Origin: Elusimicrobiota bacterium
GTDB lineage: Bacteria; Elusimicrobiota; Elusimicrobia; UBA1565; UBA9628
Assembly (NCBI GenBank): GCA_016212825.1
Contig: JACRDS010000127.1
Coordinates: 1-44,990, forward strand
Direction: 5' to 3'
DNA length: 44,990 bases
Shown here: piece after piece, positions 35,705-42,201 of the stretch
How the letters are laid out: each line of letters begins with the position of its first letter
Position numbering within the stretch: position 1 is the first letter of the stretch
The notes under the pieces: model-generated
What the model saw: only the letters and a program-made list of their open reading frames with translations
Told to the model about the DNA's origin: nothing
Databases searched by the model: none
Made by a program: the position numbers and the translations under genes

Positions 35705-36657
35705 TCGTGCAGCCTGGCTATCGCTTTCTCGTCCTTGGCCAGCTCGTCTATGAACCCCGTCACACGCGGGTCCTCCCAGGCTTTCTGGTAATGCGCCCAG
35801 ACCTCTGTGAGGCTTTGGCGGCGCAGGTCGCCGCAGGTGAAAGGCAGGGCGTTGATGAGCTTGATGCGGCCGTCCGGCAAGATGATGATGAGAGCGGCCG
35901 GATGCTCGGCCCGGTAGCGCAATTCCTCGACTATGCCCAGCTCGTGGAAGCAGACCCGCAGGCGGCCTTCGTACTCCTTGGCCTTGGCCTTGACGGTCGC
36001 GAAGAAGGCCGCGTACTGCGTCTCGGAGGGGACGATGCGGTCCCAGGTCTTGACCGCGTTGCCCGTGTACATGAGCCGGCCCGTGTAGAAGGCGTAGGCG
36101 CCGAGCTCCACGGCCCGGTCCATGGCCCCCCCCACCTCGGAGGCGTTGAAGCGCGTGGGCGCGAAGTTGACCTCCACGGCGACCCCGGCCTCGCGCAGGC
36201 CGCGGATGCCGTCCACGGTCTTCCTGAGGCTGGCCTTGGGCCGCAGGCGGCGCACGGCCTCCTCGCTCGTGCCGTCCATGGACACCTGCACGGCCTTGAC
36301 CTCGCAGTCGCCCAGGCGCAGGCAGGTCTTGCGGTCGAGTTGCTGGCCGTTGGTCTCCACCTTGAGGCCCACGCCGCGGCCCTTGAAGCGGGCCAGCAGG
36401 TCGAAGAATCGCGGATGCAGCAGGGGCTCGCCGCCGGAGAAGGCCACGTAGGGGACCTCCGCGGCCAGGAGCTCGCCGACGATGCGCGCGGCCTCCTCGA
36501 AGGAGAGCTCGTCCGGGAAGGCTTTGCCGGGGCCGGAACCTTCGATGCAGTGCAGGCAGGCCAGGCTGCATTCGTTGGTGAGCTGCCAAGCCGCGTAGAG
36601 CGGACTCTTGAGGTCCGCGGCGCTGGCGCCCAGGCTCTCCGGCAGGACGACGGCCAT
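35689..36657 (-). CDS. Radical SAM protein 1 of the peptide/prenyl operon
   Basis: 322 residues. The cluster motif is CSLACLHC (Cys30, 34, 37), then YVAFSGGEPLLHPRFFDLL, VKVETNG-like LKVETNGQQL, VQVSMDGTS and FAPTRFNASEV. The C-terminal region contains LPDGRIKLINALPFTCGDLRRQSLTEVW, the degenerate SPASM-like segment shared by all three paralogues. It has a single Cys there, too few to bind an auxiliary [4Fe-4S] cluster. The ATG at 36657 follows directly on the PqqD-like stop codon (TAG-ATG), so the PqqD-like protein and this enzyme are the likeliest partners. Its stop overlaps the UbiA-family gene. Confidence 0.86.
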   Translation of the reverse strand: MAVVLPESLGASAADLKSPLYAAWQLTNECSLACLHCIEGSGPGKAFPDELSFEEAARIVGELLAAEVPYVAFSGGEPLLHPRFFDLLARFKGRGVGLKVETNGQQLDRKTCLRLGDCEVKAVQVSMDGTSEEAVRRLRPKASLRKTVDGIRGLREAGVAVEVNFAPTRFNASEVGGAMDRAVELGAYAFYTGRLMYTGNAVKTWDRIVPSETQYAAFFATVKAKAKEYEGRLRVCFHELGIVEELRYRAEHPAALIIILPDGRIKLINALPFTCGDLRRQSLTEVWAHYQKAWEDPRVTGFIDELAKDEKAIARLHEWVAL

Positions 36658-37104
36658 CTACTCGGTGATCAGGCCCTTGGCCTTGAGGTCCGCGAGGAAG
36701 GACTCGGCTTCCTGCGCCATCTTGCCGGTCTTGTCCGAGAACTTCTTCTGGAGGTTGGCCACCAGGGACTGGGCGTCGGAGCCGGAGACGATCTCGCGCA
36801 CCACCGCGGCCCCGGTGGGGCTCAATGTGTAGACCTTCTCGGAGCGCGTCTCGAAGAGCACCGCGCCGAACTTCTCCTCGCGGAACTTCACGAACGGGGC
36901 GAGCTTCATGCTTCCCTCCTTGTGGGCGCTGAGGACCGCCGGGGCGTCGCCGGCCTCCCGAGCGATGATCGCTTCCATCTCACTTTTGACCTTGCGGCGC
37001 AGCTCGTCGGGCGAGACCCCGTCCTGCGGGTCGTCCTTGAGGAGCTCCTTGATGCTGAAATCCCCAGTGCGCCAAGCGCGGCGGATGAGGGCTTCGTAGC
37101 CCAT
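36658..37104 (-). CDS. PqqD-like peptide chaperone with N-terminal extension
   Basis: 148 residues. Residues 66-148 are a PqqD domain: PFVKFREEKFGAVLFE, KVYTLSPTGAAVVREIVSG, then a helical tail ending FLADLKAKGLITE. In PQQ and mycofactocin synthesis, PqqD/MftB holds the precursor peptide for the radical SAM enzyme. The first 65 residues (from MGYEALIRRAW) are not part of PqqD. Two starts look good: ATG 37104 has GGGAG upstream and overlaps the polyprenyl synthase stop, while the internal ATG 36909 has a perfect AAGGAGG five bases upstream and would give an 83-residue PqqD-only protein. Both forms may be made. Confidence 0.85.
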   Translation of the reverse strand: MGYEALIRRAWRTGDFSIKELLKDDPQDGVSPDELRRKVKSEMEAIIAREAGDAPAVLSAHKEGSMKLAPFVKFREEKFGAVLFETRSEKVYTLSPTGAAVVREIVSGSDAQSLVANLQKKFSDKTGKMAQEAESFLADLKAKGLITE

Positions 37105-38042
37105 CAGAACTCCCGGCGCTCCATAACGTCTATGAACCCGCAGAAGCGGCGCCGGTACTCCTCCACCGGCAGGGCCGCGGCCCAGGCGCGTATGGAGCCG
37201 ACCAGCTCCCGGGCCCGCCCGCGGGCCGCCGCCATATGCCCAGAAACCTCGAGGAACCGGGCCATCTTCTCCACGGAGGCGGCCTCCCAGAGGCGCAGGA
37301 ACTCGGCGCGCGAGGCGGGGTCGTTGAGGGCGAGTATGGCGGGCAGGGTCAGGCGCCTTTCGCAGAGGTCGCGGCCCGGCTCCTTGCCCGACGCCGCCCT
37401 GATCAGAGTGTAGTCCTGGATGTCGTCGATGACCTGCAGGAGCATGCCCGAGGCGCTGCCCAGCCGGGGCGGGTCGGCGCCCTCGTGGGGCAGGGGCGAG
37501 AGCTCGGAGAGCGTGGCCCCGCACCACTCGAAAAGGGCCCCGGTCTTGCGGGAGATGACGCCGAGGTAGGCCTCCACCGTGACGCTGGTGCTGCCCTTGA
37601 GAAACTCCTCCTGCAGCTCGCCCACGGCCATCTCGCGGGCCGTGCTGATCATGCGCTTGGCCGACTGGGGGGTGAGGTCCACGACCTCCTCGAGGCCCTG
37701 GGCGAAGGCCATGTCCCCCAGGAGCAGGGCCACGTTGACGCCGAAGACCTCGTTGGGCGTGGGCCGGCCGCGGCGCAGCTTGGCCAGGTCCACGCAGTCG
37801 TCGTGCAGCAAAGATGCGTTGTGCACGAACTCCATGCCCCGCGCAGCGGATTCGGACTTGGAGGTCTCCACGCCCAGGGCGGCGCCGAGGAGCAGGCAGA
37901 AGCGCGCGCGCAGCATCTTGCCGGGCCGGGCCAGCTGCTCGGCCAACTCCTCTCCCACGCGGCCGGAGATGCGGCGGCTGCGGCTTTCCAGTCCGGAACG
38001 GACGCGCTCGAGGGATTCCTCGAGCGCCAGCAAGGCGGGCAC
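37104..38042 (-). CDS. Polyprenyl diphosphate synthase
   Basis: 312 residues from GTG 38042. The first Asp-rich motif is DDCVD (residues 81-85, followed by RRGRPTPNEVFG) and the second is VIDDIQDY near residue 205. Other marks are the GKMLRARFCLLLG diphosphate-binding Arg region and GEL-EEFLKG. It builds all-trans polyprenyl diphosphates from isopentenyl diphosphate; chain length cannot be read. The start is GTG, six bases after a TATAAT hexamer, with no Shine-Dalgarno. The open frame continues upstream only because it fuses with a broken antitoxin. It heads the radical SAM operon, and its stop overlaps the PqqD-like start by one base. Confidence 0.9.
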   Translation of the reverse strand: MPALLALEESLERVRSGLESRSRRISGRVGEELAEQLARPGKMLRARFCLLLGAALGVETSKSESAARGMEFVHNASLLHDDCVDLAKLRRGRPTPNEVFGVNVALLLGDMAFAQGLEEVVDLTPQSAKRMISTAREMAVGELQEEFLKGSTSVTVEAYLGVISRKTGALFEWCGATLSELSPLPHEGADPPRLGSASGMLLQVIDDIQDYTLIRAASGKEPGRDLCERRLTLPAILALNDPASRAEFLRLWEAASVEKMARFLEVSGHMAAARGRARELVGSIRAWAAALPVEEYRRRFCGFIDVMERREF

Positions 38043-38048
38043 GAAGAG

Positions 38049-38054
38049 ATTATA
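38049..38054 (-). promoter_or_regulatory. Operon promoter -10 (TATAAT) six bases before GTG 38042
   Basis: Minus-strand TTTGGTATAAT is an extended -10 with a perfect hexamer; CTCTTC then the GTG. It should drive the whole prenyl/radical-SAM/peptide operon as a leaderless message. It lies directly beside the wrecked VapBC locus, which may mark an insertion or deletion boundary. Confidence 0.65.
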
Positions 38055-38074
38055 CCAAATCCCCCCGACCGGAC

Positions 38075-38357
38075 TCAGGGAAGGACGTTGACGAGGAAGC
38101 CCAGGCGCAGGGATTTCCAGAAGGCCGAGGTGTCTACGAAGATCATCGCTTGCGGCGCTCGCGGGCCGCTGGCGCGTCTTTGACGAGCCCGTAGAGGTAG
38201 GCGTCGTGGCGCTGGCCGAGGTCCTTGTACCCGCTCCGAGCTTCCGGACGAAGACCGCTATGCTGGTGCCGTGCCGTGCCGTGCCGTGCCGGGCCGCGGC
38301 GTCTTTGAGGCGCAGGTAGAGCTCGACGGGAAGATAAAGCTGGAATCGCTGGATCAT
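38075..38357 (-). pseudogene. VapBC toxin-antitoxin remnant
   Basis: The antitoxin part starts at ATG 38357 (MIQRFQLYLPVELYLRLKDAA), a ribbon-helix-helix type. A pentanucleotide repeat (minus GGCAC, four copies) duplicates RHGTA, and a frameshift after VRKL is needed to reach the normal tail (SGYKDLGQRHDAYLYGL). That tail's stop (38143-38145) overlaps ATG 38146, which opens a PIN toxin (MIFVDTSAFWK) cut off after 23 residues at 38075. The toxin lacks nearly all of its PIN domain. The wreck ends 33 bases before the polyprenyl synthase start. Confidence 0.75.
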
Positions 38358-38398
38358 AGGTGTATCTACATCAATGTAAACCCCACAAACTTCCTTCG

Positions 38399-38695
38399 TC
38401 AACAGCAGGGACGGAACCTGATCTCGACCCGTTGGCCCAAAATCTCGGCGATGTGCTCAAGCATCCTGAGTGTGTGGCCTTTGTAGTCGGCGGCTTCAAG
38501 GCGGGCGATGACGGATTGGGCGGTGCCGACGCCTTTGGCGAGCTGGGCCTGGGTGAGGCCGGCGTGGATGCGGGCCTGGCGGATGGCCGAAGCAGCCTGA
38601 AAGTTGACGCGCTCGGCCTCGACGAGCGCCTGGAGGCGCGGGTTCCGGGCCATGCGCTTGCCGAGTATCTCCAGGGCGTCCTTGGTTCCTTTCAT
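38399..38695 (-). CDS. XRE-family antitoxin (HigA-like)
   Basis: 98 residues. A helix-turn-helix is visible (GLTQAQLAKGVGTAQSVIARLE), preceded by a helical N-terminus (KDALEILGKRMARNP). It follows the toxin gene with an ATGA overlap, the reverse order of most TA pairs but normal for HigBA. The protein would neutralise the toxin and repress the shared promoter. It ends with two Cys (RFRPCC). The ATG at 38695 is used because longer forms read into the toxin gene. Confidence 0.82.
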   Translation of the reverse strand: MKGTKDALEILGKRMARNPRLQALVEAERVNFQAASAIRQARIHAGLTQAQLAKGVGTAQSVIARLEAADYKGHTLRMLEHIAEILGQRVEIRFRPCC

Positions 38696-39063
38696 GTAAG
38701 GCCCTCGCGATAGGTGTGTCTTTCGGGGTCGGCTGTGTAACGAGCCTTTCGTCTTGCCGCCAACGCGATGTCTTTGCATGGGACTTTGTCTTCCTTGGTC
38801 AATCCGTGGGCCAGGACGACGGCTTGGCGGCCATAGAAGAAGTAAAGAAGCCGGAAATTGACGTGCCCAAGCCGCCACCTGAGTTCGTATATGCCGTCTC
38901 TGAGATAATCCGCCTCAGGCCGACGCAATTCGTGGCCGAGTCCGGCGAGACGCTCGATACGAACGATGCCCTTGGCATAAGCCTCTTCCGGCAGGCTGTC
39001 CAGCCATTCCAGCGCCGGACAGTCGTCCGGGTCGCGGTAAAAGACTACGGTTATAGCCGCCAT
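38692..39063 (-). CDS. HigB/Gp49-like toxin
   Basis: 123 residues of the RelE/HigB-like phage Gp49 family: VVFYRDPDDCPALEWLDSLP, GIVRIERLAGLGHELRRP, GIYELRWRLGHVNFRLLYFF and a C-terminal LTKEDKVPCKDIALAARRK. Members cut mRNA at the ribosome. The key aromatic and basic residues of the C-terminal half are present, so the toxin looks intact. ATG 39063 lies only three bases after a TATAAT hexamer. With the antitoxin it forms a self-contained module in the mobile scrap zone. Confidence 0.8.
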   Translation of the reverse strand: MAAITVVFYRDPDDCPALEWLDSLPEEAYAKGIVRIERLAGLGHELRRPEADYLRDGIYELRWRLGHVNFRLLYFFYGRQAVVLAHGLTKEDKVPCKDIALAARRKARYTADPERHTYREGLT

Positions 39064-39066
39064 TTT

Positions 39067-39094
39067 ATTATAGCATCTTTGCGATATTTTGCAA
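39067..39094 (-). promoter_or_regulatory. HigBA promoter with overlapping palindrome
   Basis: Minus strand: TTGCAA (39089-39094), 16 bases, TATAAT (39067-39072). The spacer overlaps an imperfect palindrome TTGCAAAATATCGCAA (39079-39094, TTGC/GCAA arms), a good candidate operator for antitoxin autoregulation. Confidence 0.55.
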
Positions 39095-39216
39095 GGGCCC
39101 GATATAGGACTCCCGACCAACACAGGAACTGCCCCTACTCTAATATGTACGAATGAGGGCTGGAAAAGTTCCTCAATGCCTACAGTGCTATGATGGCGCG
39201 ATGCCAGATGCGGCCC

Positions 39217-39375
39217 TCAGCGCAGGCGCTGTAGGGTGCTGGCGTCGATGATGGTAAGGTTGGTTTCTTTGGTCAGCGAGAGGAGGCGGAGGTCGGAACT
39301 GGTGAGGCGAGAAGTTGCGGACCACGCCGGGGGAACAACGAGAACTGCCATTAGGGAAATTATAAACTCAGACAT
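39217..39375 (-). CDS. Small secreted ORF after the RHS fragment
   Basis: 52 residues. MSEFIISLMAVLVVPPAWSA looks like a signal peptide with cleavage after WSA; the remaining ~32 residues (starting TSRLTSSDLRLLSLTKE) have no known family. GGAG lies six bases before the ATG. It overlaps the end of the RHS fragment, the position where RHS cassettes often carry a small partner gene, but it is too short for a confident immunity call. Base composition is lower in GC than the neighbours. Confidence 0.45.
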   Translation of the reverse strand: MSEFIISLMAVLVVPPAWSATSRLTSSDLRLLSLTKETNLTIIDASTLQRLR

Positions 39376-39836
39376 GGGGTGCTCCATATGAAAAAAGGTT
39401 AACATCCCCGCCTTCAAACCCAATTGGATCCTCCTGCGTCCACCTCCCCGTGTCGGGGTCGAGGTACCTGAACCCCATGTGATGGAAACCCGTCTCGGGG
39501 TCGTACTCCGTGCCGGTGAACATGAAGGGGTTGCCCGCCGCAGACACGCTGATGGTGTTGCCGCTTGTGTCCTTGATGGTCGGCCGGCCAAAGGCCTGGT
39601 ATTGGTAGGTCTCAACGACGCTGCCACTGTCGTCGGTCAGCGCAACGACGCTTCCCAGCGCGTCAGCGTGGTAGTAGTAGTCCTGCCCGCCCCTTCGCAT
39701 GACGAGCGGCTCGGCAAGGCCGGGGCCGTTGGTGAACAGCGCGAGCAGGGTGTCGCCTTTATTGCCTTCCAGGTTCACCGGCACGGCCCCCATATCGGCC
39801 GCCCCCGCGCCCTCCGACCGCCGAGGTCCATATGCC
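39368..39836 (-). pseudogene. RHS repeat core, orphan C-terminal fragment
   Basis: The frame (open from a stop near 39837) encodes the end of an RHS/YD-repeat shell: YYYHADALGSVVALTDDSG, YQYQAFGRP, then FMFTGTEYDPETG, FRYLDPDTGRWTQEDPIGF and GGDVNLFSY. A complete RHS protein is over a thousand residues. Only about 150 are left, with no export signal or repeats upstream, and kbl ends directly before it. It stops at NLFSYGAPHV, before the usual NPVNFVDPxG cleavage motif and toxin tip. A nominal ATG at 39793 exists. It is a remnant of a polymorphic toxin locus. Confidence 0.8.
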
Positions 39837-39842
39837 TACACC

Positions 39843-41036
39843 CTAGATAATCCCCAGTTCCCGGCCGACCTTGGCGAACTTCTCCAGGGCGAAGTCCAGG
39901 TCCTTCTCCGTGTGCCCGGAGGAGACGATGGTGCGCAGCCGGTCCTTGCCCTTGGGCACGGTCGGATAGCAGATGGAGAGAGCGAAGACCCCCTCCTCGA
40001 AGAGCCGGGCGCTGAACTTCTGGGCCTTGGCGGTCTCCCCCACCATGACCGGCGTGATCGGGGTCTCGCTGGCCCCGGTGTCGAAGCCGAGCTTCTTGAG
40101 GCCTTCCTTGAAGCGCCGCGCGTTGGCCCAGAGCTTCTCGATGCGCTGGGGCTCCAGCAGCAGCAGGTCCAGGGCCGCGATGCAGGTCGCGGTCACGGAC
40201 GGCGGATGCGAGCTCGAGAACCCGAAAGGCCGGCCCGTGCAGATCAGGTAGTCGCGCAGGGACTTGGAGCCCGCCACGTAGCCGCCGATAGCGCCCACGG
40301 CCTTGGACAAGGTCCCGATCTGGATCTGGACCTTGCTGGTCAGTCCGAAATGGTCCGGCGTGCCGCGTCCGTTGCGGCCCATCACGCCCGAGGCGTGGGC
40401 GTCGTCGACCATCACGAAGGCCCCGTATTTGTCGGCCAGCTCCACGATCTGCGGCAAAGGCGCCAGGTCTCCGTCCATGCTGAAGACCCCGTCGGTCACG
40501 ATCATCTTGCGCCGCGCCTTCCTGGCCTCCGGCGACTCCAGGATGTCCTTCAAGGCCTTCATGTCCTTGTGCGGGTAGATCTTCCGCACCGCCTTGGAGA
40601 GCCTGCCTCCGTCGATGATGGAGGCGTGGTTGAGCTGGTCGGAGACGAGCAGGTCGCTCTCGTCGGTCATCAGGCTCTGGCAGCAGGCCACGTTGACCGT
40701 GAAGCCCGACTGGAAGACCAGGGCCGCCTCGGCGCCCTTGAACTCGGCCAGCTTCTTCTCCAGGGCCATGTGGATGTCCATGGTGCCTATGATGGTCCGC
40801 ACCGCGGCCGTGCCCACCCCGTACTTGTCTATGGCCGCCTTGGCCGCGGCCTTCAAGGTCGGATGGTTGGCCAGGTCCAGGTAGTTGTTGGAGGTGAGGT
40901 TGACCACCTTCTTGCCGTCGATGACCGAGACCGGCTCCTGCGGCCCCTCGAGCACGCGCAGCCTGACGAAGCGGCCTTCGGCTTTAAGTTTGGCGATCTC
41001 CTCGTCCAGGAACCCCATCAGTTTCGCGGTCACCAT
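39843..41036 (-). CDS. kbl: Glycine C-acetyltransferase (KBL)-like, alpha-oxoamine synthase family
   Basis: 397 residues. Pyridoxal enzyme of the KBL/BioF/ALAS family: SNNYLDLANHPTLKAAA, GVGTAAVRTIIGTMDIHMALEKKLA, DQLNHASIIDG, VDDAHASGVMGRNGRG, and the PLP Lys in GTLSKAVGAIGGY near residue 244. It joins glycine and acetyl-CoA to 2-amino-3-oxobutyrate (or runs the reverse in threonine breakdown). BioF is the main alternative, but the RTIIGTMDIH phrase and length fit KBL better. It follows the proline dehydrogenase by seven bases, so the two form an amino-acid catabolic operon. No threonine dehydrogenase is adjacent. Confidence 0.82.
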   Translation of the reverse strand: MVTAKLMGFLDEEIAKLKAEGRFVRLRVLEGPQEPVSVIDGKKVVNLTSNNYLDLANHPTLKAAAKAAIDKYGVGTAAVRTIIGTMDIHMALEKKLAEFKGAEAALVFQSGFTVNVACCQSLMTDESDLLVSDQLNHASIIDGGRLSKAVRKIYPHKDMKALKDILESPEARKARRKMIVTDGVFSMDGDLAPLPQIVELADKYGAFVMVDDAHASGVMGRNGRGTPDHFGLTSKVQIQIGTLSKAVGAIGGYVAGSKSLRDYLICTGRPFGFSSSHPPSVTATCIAALDLLLLEPQRIEKLWANARRFKEGLKKLGFDTGASETPITPVMVGETAKAQKFSARLFEEGVFALSICYPTVPKGKDRLRTIVSSGHTEKDLDFALEKFAKVGRELGII

Positions 41037-41043
41037 GTCGGCC

Positions 41044-41886
41044 TCACTCGAAGAAGTTGCGCAGCACGAACATCAGGTTCTCCTTGCGCTCGCGCACCCG
41101 GCGGTAGAAGTAGGGGAACCAGTGCGTCCCGTAAGGCGTGTAGACGCGCACCACGTGGCCGGCGGCCGCGAGCTCCTTCCAGCGCTTGGCGCGCAGGCCG
41201 TAGAGCATTTGAATCTCGTACCTGTTCTTGGCCACTCCGGCCCGCTCGGCCGCCTGGGCGGCGAAGGCGATGCGCTCGTCGTCGTGGGTGGCGTAGGCCG
41301 GGTTCGGGGCCTGGAGCAGCAGCTCGGCGAGCCTGTCGTAGCTTGAGTTGACGTCCTTCTTGTCCGGGAAGGCCAGTTCGGGCGGCTCCTTGTAGGCGCC
41401 CTTGCACAGGCGCACGCACACGCCCTCCTTGACCAGGTCCGAGATGTCCTTCTCGCTGCGTCGCAGCATGGCCTGGATCACGATGCCCACCTTCGGATAG
41501 CGGGCCTTGGCCTGACGGAACAGGTCCAGGGTCTGGTCCGTATAGCCCGTGCCCTCCATGTCGATGCGCACGAAATTGCCGTGCTTCTTGGCCTCGTCGA
41601 GCACGCGGAAGAGGTTGTCCCGGCAGAAGCCCAGATCCAGGCCCATGCCGAACTGGGTGAGCTTGAGGGACACGTTGCAGTCGAGTCCTTCCTCGGCGAT
41701 GCGGCCCAGCATCCTCACGTACTCGTCGCGGGCCGCCATGGCCTGCTCGCGGCTCTGGCATTCCTCGCCCAGGTTGTCGAGGGTGGCCTTGATGCCCTGG
41801 GAGTTGAGCCTCTTCACCTGGACCACGGCCTCTTCCAGGTTGTCTCCGGCGACGAAGCGGCGCGCCATGAAAGTGAGCAGTCTCAT
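41044..41886 (-). CDS. Monofunctional proline dehydrogenase
   Basis: 280 residues of the PutA PRODH barrel only, without the P5C dehydrogenase half. Marks are VSLKLTQFGMGLD, VRIDMEGTGYTDQTLDLF, VCVRLCKGAYKEP, YATHDDERI and the C-terminal GTHWFPYFYRRVRERKENLMF with the substrate-binding Arg pair. It oxidises proline to pyrroline-5-carboxylate using FAD and passes electrons to a quinone. It is the first gene of a two-gene operon with kbl. The ATG has no Shine-Dalgarno and lies six bases after TAGATT. It is divergent from hypC with a 66-base gap. Confidence 0.9.
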   Translation of the reverse strand: MRLLTFMARRFVAGDNLEEAVVQVKRLNSQGIKATLDNLGEECQSREQAMAARDEYVRMLGRIAEEGLDCNVSLKLTQFGMGLDLGFCRDNLFRVLDEAKKHGNFVRIDMEGTGYTDQTLDLFRQAKARYPKVGIVIQAMLRRSEKDISDLVKEGVCVRLCKGAYKEPPELAFPDKKDVNSSYDRLAELLLQAPNPAYATHDDERIAFAAQAAERAGVAKNRYEIQMLYGLRAKRWKELAAAGHVVRVYTPYGTHWFPYFYRRVRERKENLMFVLRNFFE

Positions 41887-41892
41887 GGGCTG

Positions 41893-41898
41893 AATCTA
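41893..41898 (-). promoter_or_regulatory. -10 (TAGATT) six bases before the proline dehydrogenase ATG
   Basis: Minus-strand TGATAGATT, an extended -10, then CAGCCC and ATG 41886. Leaderless prediction. Confidence 0.5.
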
Positions 41899-41936
41899 TC
41901 ATTTTTCCTAATAGCCCGTGTAGCCGGCCATTTTGG

Positions 41937-41942
41937 TAGACT
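41937..41942 (+). promoter_or_regulatory. -10 (TAGACT) for hypC
   Basis: TTTTGGTAGACT, an extended -10, ends ten bases before the hypC ATG. No Shine-Dalgarno lies between. The predicted leader is 3-4 bases. Confidence 0.45.
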
Positions 41943-41952
41943 TTCCATAGTC

Positions 41953-42201
41953 ATGTGTCTCGGCATCCCGGGCAAGGTCCTCAGCATCTCGGCCGACGAA
42001 GGCGGCTTGGCCACGGGCCGGATCGACTTCAGCGGCATCGTCAAGGACGCCTGCCTGGCCTACGTCCCGGAGGCCAAAGTAGGCGACTACGTCATCATCC
42101 ATGCGGGCTTCGCCATCAGCATACTCGACGAGGCCCAGGCGCAGGAGACCTTCAAGTACCTCGATGAACTCGACCGGGCCGCGGCCGAGGGAACTCCGTG
42201 A
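41953..42201 (+). CDS. hypC: Hydrogenase maturation chaperone HypC
   Basis: 82 residues starting MCLGIPGKV, where Cys2 is the invariant residue that holds the Fe(CN)2CO unit during [NiFe] hydrogenase assembly. [18 protein letters not shown] completes the HypC/HupF fold. It overlaps hypD by 4 bases (GTGA). No hydrogenase structural genes or hypA, hypB, hypF lie in the window. Confidence 0.95.
   Translation: MCLGIPGKVLSISADEGGLATGRIDFSGIVKDACLAYVPEAKVGDYVIIHAGFAISILDEAQAQETFKYLDELDRAAAEGTP

Noticed and set aside
38271-38290. Short direct repeats as a CRISPR array
   Set aside because: A simple pentanucleotide run within the antitoxin remnant; no spacers.
38043-38402. Longer polyprenyl synthase starting at 38402
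   Set aside because: The extra N-terminus is a broken VapB antitoxin plus a frameshifted stretch; a TATAAT lies inside it, six bases before the GTG used.
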